Counted from the first letter of the stretch, positions 36,372 to 45,538 are shown. The stretch is DNA of 64,000 bases from Kiritimatiellota bacterium (GCA_013151865.1 JAADHN010000137.1:33516-97515), one strand, 5' to 3'. Notes: generated by a model not told the origin, from the sequence alone. Program-made: numbers and translations.

Positions 36372-37829
36372 ATGCGGTCGATGGAAATTCGAGACGAGAT
36401 GGATCGAGATGGACGGGGGCCGGTGAGGGTGGAGGTCCGTTCGCTCGAGGCCGTGACGCCTTGTGAGAGGGCTGCGGACACGGTGATCCGGCGGCTTCAG
36501 GCAGCCGGGTTTGCCGCGTTTCGGGTGGGTGGGTGTGTGCGGGACCGCCTGCTGGGACGATGCCCTCAGGATGCAGACGTGGCGACTGCCGCGCACCCGG
36601 AGCAGGTGCGGACGCTTTTCGACAAGACGTTTGCGGTGGGCGAGCAGTTCGGGGTGATCGTGGTTCATGCCGGTCGGGGTGTTGACATCGAGGTCGCGAC
36701 GTTTCGTTCCGAGGCCGGCTATTCGGACGGACGCCGTCCGGATCGGGTGCGATTCACCGGGCCCGGCGAGGATGCTCGACGCCGGGACTTCACCGTCAAC
36801 GCTTTGTTCTACGACCCGGTCCGCCGAGAACTGCTCGATTACTGCGGCGGGCTTGCCGACCTGCGCCGTGGAGTGATTCGCGGCATAGGCGACCCCGCGG
36901 CCCGCTTCCGCGAAGACGGTCTGCGGATGTTGCGCGCCGTCCGCTTCATGGCCGCGTTCGACTTCGAATTGGAGTCGAAAACTCGGGTCGCTTTGGCCCG
37001 GATGCGGGCCGGGTTGCGACGGATCAGTCCCGAGCGCATTCGAGTCGAACTCGGCCGGACCCTGACGGGGCCGCGTCCGCACGCGGGGTTCGCAATCCTG
37101 GCCGATGCGGGATTACTCGAGATCTGCCTTCCGGAGGCGGCGTTGTTTCGAGGTGTTCCTCAGCCGCCCGAGTTTCATCCGGAGGGTGACGTATGGGAGC
37201 ACACCCTGGCCATGTTGGCGGGACTCCGAGGCGCTTCGGAGTCGCTGGCTTGGGCGGCGTTATTACACGATGTGGGCAAACCGGTGGTCCATCTGCGGGA
37301 CAAACGGGGTCGAGACTGTTTCCCTCGGCACGCGGCGGTCGGGGAGGAGTTGGCAGCGGGGATCTTGACGCGCCTGCGGGCGTCCCGCCAAATGCGAGAC
37401 ACCGTGGCGCTCATGGTCGGGCGACACATGCAGTTCGCCGATGTGCGTCGAATGCGGCAATCCACGCTTCGACGAATGGCCGGGCGGCCCACCTTTCCGG
37501 CGGAGCTCGAGTTGCACCGACTCGACTGCGCGGCGAGCCATCGGCGGTTCGAGAATTATTGTTTCTTGCTCGACTTGCTTTGGCAATACCGGCACGAACC
37601 GATCATCCCCCCGCCTCTCCTGAGGGGGAGGGACATTTTGGCCTTGGGGGTCGCTCCCGGCCGTCTGGTCGGGCAGATCCTGGAAGCAGTGGAGCAGCAA
37701 CGCTTGGACGGCTTGCTGACCACCCGGGAGGAGGCTTTGGCCTGGGTGCGTGCGCGCTTGGCCGGCGAAGTGGCCGCTGCGGGTGAAAAGCCGGCGGGGG
37801 GCGACCGTAGCGAGAGGGGCGAGACGTGA
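36372..37829 (+). CDS. cca: CCA tRNA nucleotidyltransferase with HD domain
   Basis: Adds or repairs the CCA end of tRNA. The 485-residue protein starts with the class II nucleotidyltransferase domain: RVGGCVRDRLLG (51-62), the metal carboxylates Asp67 and Asp69 (PQDADVATAA), a third carboxylate in VDIEVATFR and the RRDFTVNAL motif near 138. The neck and body follow (EDGLRMLRAVRFMA, ISPERIRVEL), then an HD phosphohydrolase-type domain with His299-Asp300 in ALLHDVGKP and GRHMQF. The ATG at 36372 is the upstream-most start; two Met codons within 27 residues are alternatives. A poly(A) polymerase role cannot be excluded. The stop overlaps the murJ start by four bases. Confidence 0.9.
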   Translation: MRSMEIRDEMDRDGRGPVRVEVRSLEAVTPCERAADTVIRRLQAAGFAAFRVGGCVRDRLLGRCPQDADVATAAHPEQVRTLFDKTFAVGEQFGVIVVHAGRGVDIEVATFRSEAGYSDGRRPDRVRFTGPGEDARRRDFTVNALFYDPVRRELLDYCGGLADLRRGVIRGIGDPAARFREDGLRMLRAVRFMAAFDFELESKTRVALARMRAGLRRISPERIRVELGRTLTGPRPHAGFAILADAGLLEICLPEAALFRGVPQPPEFHPEGDVWEHTLAMLAGLRGASESLAWAALLHDVGKPVVHLRDKRGRDCFPRHAAVGEELAAGILTRLRASRQMRDTVALMVGRHMQFADVRRMRQSTLRRMAGRPTFPAELELHRLDCAASHRRFENYCFLLDLLWQYRHEPIIPPPLLRGRDILALGVAPGRLVGQILEAVEQQRLDGLLTTREEALAWVRARLAGEVAAAGEKPAGGDRSERGET

Positions 37830-39406
37830 CCGAACGCCAGCGTACCATCAGCCGGTCGATGTTCCTGGTGACGGGCGGGATTCTGGCCAGTCGCGTTCTG
37901 GGATTGGTGCGGGACATCATGTTTGCGCGTGTTTGGGGCGATCAAGTCGGGTTGGCGGCCTTTCTGATCGCTTTTACCGTCCCGAACCTTTTGCGCGCCT
38001 TGTTCGGCGAAGGGGCTTTTTCTGCTGCGTTCGTGCCCGTGCTTTCGCATCGGCTCGAGCGGGGCGGGGAACGCGCCGCCTGGGCCGCGGCTTCCGCCGT
38101 CATCACGGTGTTGGGCGCTGTTCTGGCCGGTGTGGTGGGTTGCGGCGTTTTGGTTGCGATGGCGATTCGAGGTGTTGCGGGGAACGAGTTGGCGCGTCTC
38201 ACGTTAGCCCTGCTGCCGTGGCTGCTGCCGTACGCCTTTTTCATTTGTTTGGTCGGGGCATTCTCCGGGGTGCTGCATACGCTCCGGCGTTTTGCCACGC
38301 CGTCGTTGAGTTCGCTCCTGCTGAACCTGGCCTTGATTTGCGGCACGGTGTGGGCCGCGCTGGCGGCGGGCCGTGTCGACGGAGGGGGGCCGCCTGTCTG
38401 GGCGTTGGTGTGGGCTGTGCTGGCGGCAGGTTGTCTGCAGTTGGGTGTCCAGGTTTTTTTCTGCCGCCGCGCCGGGTTCCGCTATCGTTTTGTGCCTCGG
38501 ATCGGGGCCCCGGCGGTCGGGGAGGTGGCGCGACTGATGGCGCCGGCTCTGGTCGGCGCCGGGGTGGTGCAGCTGAACGTGGCTGTGGATCGGTTGTTGG
38601 GGGGGTGGCTCGGGGCGTCGGCCACCACGTCGTTGTACTACAGCCAACGCTTGGTCTACTTGCCGGTGGGCCTGTTCGGGGTTGCGTTGGGAATTGTGTC
38701 GTTGCCGGCCATGTCCAAGGCGGCGGCCCGGGACGAACCCGATCAATTGCTGAGCCATCTGCGATATGCGCTTCGTCACGCGTTTTTCCTGAGTCTGCCC
38801 GCAGTCGTCTTGTTCGCCGTGTCCGGCCGCGCTGTGATCCGGTTGCTTTTTGAACGGGGCAGGTTTGACTCGGGTGCGGTTGCGGCCACCGCGTGGGCCC
38901 TCCGGTTCTATGTTCCCGGTATCCCGGCCTTTGTCGCGGCGAAAATCGCCGTTGCCCCGTTTTATGCCCGGAAGAACACCACCACACCGGTCCGTGTGGC
39001 AGCGCTTTGTCTGGGGTTGAATGTCGTCCTCAATTTGATTTTGATGCAATTCATGGCCCAAGGGGGGTTGGCCTTGTCGACGAGTCTCTGCTCTTTCCTG
39101 AACGTCGCCCTGCTGCTGAAAGGACTGCGGGGGGAGTTGGGCCCGCTGGGGTTGCGGAGCACGCTTCCCGATTTGGGCAGGACTGCGACCTGTGGTGCGG
39201 TCGCGGCCGCGGCAGCGGTAGGATGGGTCGTATTCTGGCCTGATGCGATGCCCGGCGAGGGTGGCCTGCTCAAGCGGTGCCTCGCGGTGGGTGGGCCTGC
39301 GGTAGTGATTGCGACCGTGTACGCGAGCGCTGCGGCTGTGTTGGGTTGTCCCGAGTTGCGGGAATTGGTGAGGGCCGTTCGTCGTCGGCCGGCGGGAGGA
39401 GGTTGA
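37826..39406 (+). CDS. murJ: Lipid II flippase MurJ
   Basis: Flips the peptidoglycan precursor lipid II across the inner membrane. The 526-residue protein has about 14 transmembrane helices and the MurJ/MVF hallmarks: the N-terminal SRVLGLVRDIMFARVWG, the AFTVPNLLRALFGEGAFSAAFVPV region with catalytic arginines, and LFGVALGIVSLPAMSKAAA around the middle. The start is GTG at 37826, which overlaps the cca stop by four bases (GTGA) and has GAGGGGCGAG upstream, so the two are translationally coupled. The organism therefore makes peptidoglycan. Nothing odd is seen. Confidence 0.93.
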   Translation: MTERQRTISRSMFLVTGGILASRVLGLVRDIMFARVWGDQVGLAAFLIAFTVPNLLRALFGEGAFSAAFVPVLSHRLERGGERAAWAAASAVITVLGAVLAGVVGCGVLVAMAIRGVAGNELARLTLALLPWLLPYAFFICLVGAFSGVLHTLRRFATPSLSSLLLNLALICGTVWAALAAGRVDGGGPPVWALVWAVLAAGCLQLGVQVFFCRRAGFRYRFVPRIGAPAVGEVARLMAPALVGAGVVQLNVAVDRLLGGWLGASATTSLYYSQRLVYLPVGLFGVALGIVSLPAMSKAAARDEPDQLLSHLRYALRHAFFLSLPAVVLFAVSGRAVIRLLFERGRFDSGAVAATAWALRFYVPGIPAFVAAKIAVAPFYARKNTTTPVRVAALCLGLNVVLNLILMQFMAQGGLALSTSLCSFLNVALLLKGLRGELGPLGLRSTLPDLGRTATCGAVAAAAAVGWVVFWPDAMPGEGGLLKRCLAVGGPAVVIATVYASAAAVLGCPELRELVRAVRRRPAGGG

Positions 39407-39572
39407 GGGATGCTCCTGGAGGTGTTCTTCCGGAGGAAAAGGGACAACTGGTCAGTTATGGCGGGAAACAACTCGAAACAGGGCCCGGAATCGACCGCAA
39501 TCACGACGACGATGCCGATTCAGTCCCCACTGAGACTGAGGCGGGTATAGAAGGGGGGACCGCAAGCGTGCG
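39407..39572. other. Convergent intergenic region
   Basis: A short gap between the ends of murJ and the ABC permease gene. A weak hairpin near 39519-39537 (CAGTC/GACTG) may help terminate one of the two transcripts, but it lacks a T-run. Confidence 0.3.
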
Positions 39573-41276
39573 TCAAATGCGGAACAGGGCCCCCAGGCGC
39601 TTGCCCAGCAGAAGCGATGCCGCCAGAATGGTGGCGCCGAGAAACAGCATGGTCCACACCCCGAGGGCCGCGGCCAGGGACTGACCTTCGCCCAAGAGCA
39701 TGGAGAGTTCATAGATGGCCTTGGTGATCGGGAAAAAGAGGGAGCGCTGAGCCAAAAGGAGGGAGTCGGAGACTTCCAGCATGGCGAAACTGAAGGCGAG
39801 CAGTCCGCCGGCAATCAGGTTCGCCGTGATCAGGGGTGCGGTTATGCGTCGGAAAACCGTGAATGGAGACGCTCCGAGATTGGCGCCGGCTTCTTCGAGA
39901 CTCACCGAGGTCTGCTGCAGTCCGGCGACCGTGGCGCGGACCACGTAGGGGAGGCGGCGCACGGCATAGGCGATGACCAGGAGGGCGGTCGGGTTTTGAA
40001 TGGGATCGAGAAAATGGAAGAAACGTCCTTTCTGACTCATGGCCAGATACCCGAAGGCGAGAACCAGGCCCGGGACGGCAAGCGGGAGCATGGCCAGTGC
40101 GTCCAGCAACCAGGCGAAACGCACTCGCATCCGGACAGTGAGCACGGCAATAAGCACGCCCAACACCATGGCGACCAAGACTGCCATGGTGCTGTACCGC
40201 ACACTGTTCAGAATGCTGGGGACTGTCAGGTTGTGACTGAGACCGGCCTGAAAATGCGCCAACGTCAATCCGGTCGGCAGTATGGTCCTATACCAACTTC
40301 GACTGAGGCTGATCCCGACTAGGCCCAGGTGGGGCAGGACGGCCAGGAAAGTGACCGCAGCAAAGGCCAGGATCGCCCCGGCGGCAGCCATGCCGGAGAG
40401 GCGCACTTGGCCGGACGCAACCCCGGCTTTCGAGGTCATGGCCCAAGCCTTTCGACCGAACGTCAGGCGTGCAGTGGCATAGAGTACGGCGGAAGCGGTG
40501 AGCAGGACGATTACCAGGGCATACGGGAACGGGTTGTTGCCGATTTCTTTGATTCCGTTGAAGATTTGCACCGCAGTCACGCGCTCGAAATTGAACATCA
40601 GCGGCGCCCCGAGTTCGGTGAAGCTCCAAATGAAGACGATGGCCCCGCCGGCGAAGAGTCCGGGAGCGATGAGGGGGAAAGTGATCCTGAAAAAGCGTCG
40701 CGTTCCGGCGCATCCCAGGTCGGCGGCCGCTTCGTGCAGGAGCGGATCCACGTTGGCGAAGGCGGCCAGGGCGTTCAGGTAGAGGATCGGGTAGAGGTGG
40801 AGGGCTTCCACCAGGACTACGCCCCAAAACCCGCCAGCCCCCAGCCAGTCCGGCGGTGAGGCCGGCGAACAGAAGCCGACGCGCACCAGCAAAGTATTCA
40901 AGGCGCCGGCGGGCCCGAGGATTCGTTGCATTCCGAGTGCTCCGACGAAAGGGGGCAGCACCATCGGCATGAGGACTCCGGCACTGAGCCATTTCTTCCC
41001 GGCGAATTCGAAGCGGTCGTTGATCCAGGCCAGGGGTACGGCGAGGCAGAAAACCGCCAGCGTCGTGCAGCAGGCGATGGCGAACGAGTTCACCAGTCCC
41101 TCCAAGTAGAGCCGATTCCGAAAAATTTCGGCGAGGTAAACCAACGTGGGGCGACCCCGGTCGTCGGTGAGGCCGCCCCTCAGCACCTCGATGATCGGAA
41201 AGAGCAGGAATGCGCCGAAGAAAACCGCCACGACAAGAAGGGCGACCATACGCAAACTGTTCTCGCGTGCTTTCAT
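39573..41276 (-). CDS. ABC transporter permease, fused two-domain type (iron(III)-like)
   Basis: An inner-membrane importer subunit of 567 residues with about 12 transmembrane helices in two repeated halves. Each half has the EAA loop that contacts the ATPase: EAAADLGCAGTRRFFRITFPLIAPGL in the first (about 200) and EEAGANLGASPFTVFRRITAPLI in the second (about 475). This fused layout is that of FbpB/thiamine-type permeases for iron(III), thiamine or phosphonate-like ligands. The partner ATPase and binding protein are not nearby, so it is an orphan here. The start ATG at 41276 lacks a clear ribosome site. It lies downstream of ftsZ, 122 bases away, and converges with murJ. Confidence 0.85.
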   Translation of the reverse strand: MKARENSLRMVALLVVAVFFGAFLLFPIIEVLRGGLTDDRGRPTLVYLAEIFRNRLYLEGLVNSFAIACCTTLAVFCLAVPLAWINDRFEFAGKKWLSAGVLMPMVLPPFVGALGMQRILGPAGALNTLLVRVGFCSPASPPDWLGAGGFWGVVLVEALHLYPILYLNALAAFANVDPLLHEAAADLGCAGTRRFFRITFPLIAPGLFAGGAIVFIWSFTELGAPLMFNFERVTAVQIFNGIKEIGNNPFPYALVIVLLTASAVLYATARLTFGRKAWAMTSKAGVASGQVRLSGMAAAGAILAFAAVTFLAVLPHLGLVGISLSRSWYRTILPTGLTLAHFQAGLSHNLTVPSILNSVRYSTMAVLVAMVLGVLIAVLTVRMRVRFAWLLDALAMLPLAVPGLVLAFGYLAMSQKGRFFHFLDPIQNPTALLVIAYAVRRLPYVVRATVAGLQQTSVSLEEAGANLGASPFTVFRRITAPLITANLIAGGLLAFSFAMLEVSDSLLLAQRSLFFPITKAIYELSMLLGEGQSLAAALGVWTMLFLGATILAASLLLGKRLGALFRI

Positions 41277-41398
41277 GGAAAATGCAATACGATCCGGTGT
41301 TTTTCTGCGGGGGGCGTATGGACTGCGGATTTTCGGGAAAACGACCCCCGCGAAGGAGGCTTTCCTGTCCCGTCGCCGGGATCGATTTGGGCGATACG

Positions 41399-42640
41399 TC
41401 AGTCCCCGGTGTCGAGGATGATACCTCGCCGCTGGAAGGTCGGGATGTCCAGGTTGTCTCCGCGGTAGGTCGTGGGGGGACAACCGGCAAACATTCCCAA
41501 CGTTCGTTCTTGAAGCGGTAATTCCCCTTGGAGTTCCGAAGCGGACGCCGTGCTGCGCCGACGTCTGCCGCCGCGCTGGGGATGTTTGCCGGACGGTGTG
41601 GGTCGGGCTTGGAGATCTTCGCCGGGATCGGCAGGAGTGGTTTTCGGGGCGGTGCTCGTGAAATGGATTGCCGCCAGCAGAACAGCGTCGCCGAAGCTCG
41701 CGTCTGCAGCGGCGCCGGCCAAGATTCGGGCGCTGGGACGGCAAGCCCGCTGGAATTCCTGCAGGCAGGTTTGCACTTCGCCCATGGCCAAGTCGGGGCC
41801 GCCTATGAGGGCCACGATGGCGCCGTCAGCTTTTTCGAACGCCTTACGGCCGCCGGACAGGGGCGCCTCGAACACTCCTTCGAGTGCCCGACGCCATCGT
41901 TCCGGACCGCGGCCTCGACCGACACCGATCCCACAGAGGACGGGGTGTTCGCGCAACGCGGCACGAAACCGCGCGAAGTCCAACGCGATGAGCGGCTCCG
42001 CCGACATCAGGCACGCCAGTCCGGCAATACCCTCGGCCAAGACACGGTCTGCTTCGGCAAATGCTTTGGCCGCGGGTGTATCGGCCGGCAGGACGGAGAA
42101 GAGCAAGTCGTTGGGGACGGGGACGGCCACGTCCACTAAGCTGCGGAGTTCGCCCAAAGCCGCGTCCGCCTGCGTCCTGCGCCAGTTGCCTTCGAACGAG
42201 AACGGTAGCGTGAGGACGAAGAATGCGGGCAGTTGCATGTCTCGAACGAGTCGGGCCGCGACACGACAGGCCCCGGAGCCGGTCCCCCCTCCGAGACCCG
42301 CCACGATGAAAAGCCGGTCCGCACCCCGCATGAAAGCGGCCAACCGGTCGGCGGACCCGCCGGCGGCACGCTCACCCACAGCGATGTCGCCGCCGCAACC
42401 GGCCCGCCCCGTCCAATCCTCCCCGAGAAGGAGGGTTTGGACGCCGGTGCATTCGGCCAAGTTGTCCGCATCGGTATCGGCTGCCCCGAGTTTCAAAGGT
42501 GCGGTGCTTGGGAGGGCGGCCAGAGCGCGAGTGACGCGGCCGCCGGCCCGGCCCAACCCCAGCACTGTGGTGAGCGGTCGGCCCCGTTCGGGGACGGTCT
42601 CCGGTCCCGGCGGGAGGATTTGTGTGTCGTCGATCACCAT
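41399..42640 (-). CDS. ftsZ: Divergent FtsZ cell-division protein
   Basis: The tubulin-like GTPase that builds the division ring. The 413-residue protein has the Rossmann start VLGLGRAGG (26-34), the tubulin signature GGGTGSG (117-123), NDLLF (177-181), and a C-terminal peptide NLDIPTFQRRG (396-406) matching the conserved tail that binds FtsA. The synergy loop, canonically NVDFAD, reads ALDFAR (219-224): the Asn and the second catalytic Asp are replaced by Ala and Arg, while the first Asp (221) is kept. The linker (about 333-385) is Arg/Pro-rich. ATG at 42640 overlaps the ftsA stop by seven bases. Identity is sound from context and both ends; normal GTPase activity is doubtful. Confidence 0.85.
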   Translation of the reverse strand: MVIDDTQILPPGPETVPERGRPLTTVLGLGRAGGRVTRALAALPSTAPLKLGAADTDADNLAECTGVQTLLLGEDWTGRAGCGGDIAVGERAAGGSADRLAAFMRGADRLFIVAGLGGGTGSGACRVAARLVRDMQLPAFFVLTLPFSFEGNWRRTQADAALGELRSLVDVAVPVPNDLLFSVLPADTPAAKAFAEADRVLAEGIAGLACLMSAEPLIALDFARFRAALREHPVLCGIGVGRGRGPERWRRALEGVFEAPLSGGRKAFEKADGAIVALIGGPDLAMGEVQTCLQEFQRACRPSARILAGAAADASFGDAVLLAAIHFTSTAPKTTPADPGEDLQARPTPSGKHPQRGGRRRRSTASASELQGELPLQERTLGMFAGCPPTTYRGDNLDIPTFQRRGIILDTGD

Positions 42641-43893
42641 CGGAACGCTCGTTTTGCCAAGTTCAGGATCCGGTGGCCGTCGATGCGGAGTTGTTCGAGG
42701 AGTCCGGGGCTTTCCCGGTCGATTTCCCGCACTTTTCGACCGAATCTGAGCAGGCCGATCGCCGTGACGAACCCGGGATTCGCAATAACTTCTCTCGGCC
42801 CGCCCGCGAGGTAAGGCGTGCCGACCCGGACCGGCATTTGAAAAACCTGGCGGGCCAGTCGGACAATCCCGGGGACCCGAGCGCCTCCCCCGCAGAGCAC
42901 CACACCGTTGGACACCCGCTGGAAGGCATCCGTTTTCTTGAGATCGGCCGCGACGACTTCGAAAAGTTCTCGCAGACGGAGTTCGATCACCTGTTCGATC
43001 GTGGAAGCCGGAATGCGTCGGGATTTGCCCGAGCTTGTTTCGACCTCGACCAAACGCTTGCGCCCGTCCGGTCGGGTGACGGCACTGCCGAAATCCCCGA
43101 GGTTGTGGAGAATCCCCGCCGCCCGGGGGACGGGAAGTCGGAACGCCACAGCCAGATCGTTTACAACATGTTCGCAACCGACGGCGATTTGACTGCTGTG
43201 AAAACAGCCCGGCCCGTGAAAGACCGCATACTCGGTGACGCCGGCCCCTATATCGACTACCAGGGACCCCCGGCGCTGTTCTTCTTCGGAAAAGAGGGCG
43301 AATGTGTCGGCTACCGCGGAAAACGCCCGGGCCGTTTCCCGGTACCCGAGGACTTCCGCCACGAGAGTCCGGGCCGTCTCCACGGCGCCGCGGTCGCCGT
43401 AGATCATGTGCACCTCGGCCTGGAGACGACTGCCGACCTGTCCAATGGGATTGGCGACTTCCCGAACGTCGTCGACCAGAAAACGGCGGTCGATCGAATT
43501 GATGTGGCTTTGCTCGGGAGGTGGGCGACAGCTCCGGGCGTTCCGGACCGCGGTTACGACCTCCTCTTCGGTGATGATTCGGTCCGGACTTTGGACCGGC
43601 GCGTTTCCAACGTTGGTTGTCGAGCCGATATGTCCGCCGGTGACCGCCAGGAACACGTCTTCTATTTCGACCCCGGATTCCTTCTCGCTGACTGCGAGGG
43701 CCTGCGCCAACTGTTCTTGAACGGCAGGAGCATCCAGTACGGAACCTTTGCGGACTTTGTGGAGCGATGAGACCTGTGCGGCCCCGATGATCGAGACCAC
43801 CTCGCTGGGAAGGAACTCTCCCATTGCCACCTTGACGTAGGCGGTCCCGAGTTCGATCCCGGTGAGAATATCTTTTTTCCTGCGTCGTCCCAT
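42634..43893 (-). CDS. ftsA: FtsA cell-division protein
   Basis: The actin-like membrane tether of FtsZ, cytoplasmic and attached through an amphipathic C-terminus. The 419-residue protein starts at ATG 43893 and shows ILTGIELGTAYVKVAMGE (phosphate-1), AVTGGHIGSTTNVG, SLVVDIGAGVTEYAVF (phosphate-2), and VVLCGGGARVPGI (adenosine motif). The end ILNLAKRAFRW is basic and amphipathic, as expected for the membrane peptide. Length is normal. It overlaps ftsZ by seven bases. FtsQ and mur genes, which usually precede ftsA, are missing upstream; instead there is a non-coding gap of 866 bases and a Tol-like module in the other direction. Confidence 0.9.
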   Translation of the reverse strand: MGRRRKKDILTGIELGTAYVKVAMGEFLPSEVVSIIGAAQVSSLHKVRKGSVLDAPAVQEQLAQALAVSEKESGVEIEDVFLAVTGGHIGSTTNVGNAPVQSPDRIITEEEVVTAVRNARSCRPPPEQSHINSIDRRFLVDDVREVANPIGQVGSRLQAEVHMIYGDRGAVETARTLVAEVLGYRETARAFSAVADTFALFSEEEQRRGSLVVDIGAGVTEYAVFHGPGCFHSSQIAVGCEHVVNDLAVAFRLPVPRAAGILHNLGDFGSAVTRPDGRKRLVEVETSSGKSRRIPASTIEQVIELRLRELFEVVAADLKKTDAFQRVSNGVVLCGGGARVPGIVRLARQVFQMPVRVGTPYLAGGPREVIANPGFVTAIGLLRFGRKVREIDRESPGLLEQLRIDGHRILNLAKRAFRW

Positions 43894-44759
43894 GAGGTGC
43901 GGGATTCTCTCTGCCGACCCGGTTTGCGAGGCTGCTGCGACAGGGACTCCGAACGTTGCGTCGGCAGTGCCGTGTCGGGTCCGTCCACGCAGGTCCGTGC
44001 CCGGCACAGCGCACTATTGCGCTCCCCTTCTGAGGTCGCGGACCGCCCGGCGGAGACGGCACGTCGGCGCGAAAAGATCTCCACCCCCAGTCCGGTTATG
44101 GCTGTTTGTGCGCGTGCCTTGTCCGACGGGTCGGTGCCCCGGACCACGCGCGTAAATCTCCGTGTGAGTGCCTTGTCAGGTAATAAACCGGCTTTCGCCT
44201 GCCTATCAACCGGGAGCCGACCCATTTTTCTCATTCCGAATTCAAGCTGGACCGGCCAGTCGCAACGACCGTCTTCCTGGAGACGCGGCCGCCCCGGCCG
44301 CCCCGCAGAGAAACGGCGGTCCGGCGTCCGCCCGCCGGAGCAGGGAGCCGGGGCGAGAAAAAGGTGCAGTTGGGCGACCCCGGCTCGACAGAGCTGCCAG
44401 GCGGAAGTATCATACAGTGCGTCTCCGAGGTGTCCGGGCGTACGCATGACAGCTCGGCGTCCGAGCGGTTCGTGTTGGTCGTATTCAGGCGTTTCGGTCG
44501 CTTGGATGGCGTCGTCTTCCCTCCGGACGACATGAGATAACTGGGTGCCTCGCAGGCAGTCACGTGACGCCATCCAGTTAGATGCAGGCCGTTCCGTGCT
44601 CCCAAAGCGGCACACGGCCCCTTTTCGGTCGGTCTCAGGCTGCCGGGCAAAGCGTGTTGTTGTCCCGGCGCGCCGTTTGAACGGCGTTGCGTCGGTCCGT
44701 CTGTCGCCGGCACGATCTTGCAGGGTTTATTACGGTGTGGGAATTGTGAGGCTGTGGCT
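43894..44759. other. Large divergent intergenic region with inverted repeats
   Basis: No convincing gene is seen in these 866 bases between divergent ftsA and tolQ. Two inverted repeats stand out: GAGCCGGGG/CCCCGGCTC at 44345-44353 and 44378-44386, and a longer structure at 44502-44577 described separately. A minus-strand open frame overlapping the region reads as low-complexity text and I do not call it. Confidence 0.5.
44502..44577 (+). ncRNA. Candidate structured RNA or multi-hairpin element
   Basis: An outer stem of 10 perfect pairs (44504-44513 with 44566-44575, extending by T-A and G-T pairs to about 12) encloses a hairpin with a short GTC/GAC stem at 44514-44528 and a TGCCT/AGGCA hairpin at 44546-44558. 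The arrangement is a three-way-junction-like fold. It lies about 180 bases before tolQ. It matches no RNA family I know. Chance formation is possible in GC-rich DNA. Confidence 0.25.
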
Positions 44760-45536
44760 TTGATTATTCCTGTTTTGCCAATTGCGGCCATTCCGGTCCT
44801 CGAGACGTTTTCATACACCTTTCGGCAGAGCGATCTCTTTGCCCGCTCGATCGTGGTGTTTCTGATCTTCGTTTCTGCCTACGTCTGGATCGTTTTTTTG
44901 AACAAGCGCGATGCGGTTCGGCGTGCGCTCAAGGACAATCGACGGTTCGTCGCCGCCCTGGAACGGGTTGGAATGCCGCTGGAAATGTCACTGCAGATCA
45001 ATACTCACGCCGGGCCGCTCAGGGCTGTGTACGAGGCTGCGCTCCAGGAATTGCGCCGAATCTTCGGTTCGGACGGACAATCCACCGAGACTTGGGCGCG
45101 GCACGGTTGCCTGCCGCGCCCCCTGAGCACCGGCGAGGCGGAGCTGGTTCGGAATGCCATGCAGCGGACGGCCGATGCAGTGCTTTTCGAACTCGAACGC
45201 GGGCTCGGGGGATTGAATACGGCGGTGACGGTCAGTCCATTTCTGGGGCTGCTGGGGACCGTGTGGGGCGTTATGCTGACGTTCACCCAAATGGCGGCCA
45301 AGGCAGGTCGCCCGGACATTCGGGCCATGGCCCCCGGGGTGAGCGGCGCATTGCTCACGACAGTGGTCGGGCTGCTCGTGGCCATCCCGGCCTTGGTGGG
45401 GTACAACTATCTGGCGCAGTCCGTGCGGCGCGTCGCCGCCGACATGGATTGTTTTGCGGAAGATTTTCTTGCGCAACTGCGCGCCGAACGAGGTCGGGAG
45501 GCAGAAGAATTCTCGGTGCGGCGGAGGGTGGGATAA
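44760..45536 (+). CDS. tolQ: TolQ/ExbB-type proton channel protein
   Basis: Inner-membrane component of a proton-driven motor that energises an outer-membrane partner. The 258-residue protein has three transmembrane helices: near the N-terminus (about 21-41), and two in the conserved MotA/TolQ/ExbB core, FLGLLGTVWGVMLTF (about 162-176) and TTVVGLLVAIPALVGYNYL (about 200-218). The preferred start is TTG at 44760, with GAGG seven bases upstream; a GTG at 44754 would have its ribosome site too close. It is followed after two bases by the TolR-like gene and then a TonB-like gene. TolQ and ExbB cannot be separated by sequence alone; absence of TolB and Pal nearby leaves this open. Confidence 0.85.
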   Translation: MIIPVLPIAAIPVLETFSYTFRQSDLFARSIVVFLIFVSAYVWIVFLNKRDAVRRALKDNRRFVAALERVGMPLEMSLQINTHAGPLRAVYEAALQELRRIFGSDGQSTETWARHGCLPRPLSTGEAELVRNAMQRTADAVLFELERGLGGLNTAVTVSPFLGLLGTVWGVMLTFTQMAAKAGRPDIRAMAPGVSGALLTTVVGLLVAIPALVGYNYLAQSVRRVAADMDCFAEDFLAQLRAERGREAEEFSVRRRVG

Positions 45537-45538
45537 CG

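Noticed and set aside
41399..44062. Long minus-strand open frame of 887 codons covering ftsA and ftsZ
   Set aside because: Only its last 413 codons are FtsZ. The earlier half is an out-of-frame reading of ftsA, rich in Arg and Gly, with no protein-like pattern.
43662..44615. Possible ftsQ upstream of ftsA on the minus strand
   Set aside because: The frame overlaps ftsA, and its text has no POTRA-like pattern or transmembrane helix. FtsQ is not seen.
43894..44759. RNase P RNA or tmRNA in the large intergenic region
   Set aside because: None of the conserved core motifs of either RNA is present on either strand.
44231..44818. Minus-strand open frame between ftsA and tolQ
   Set aside because: It overlaps the tolQ start and reads as compositionally biased non-coding text.
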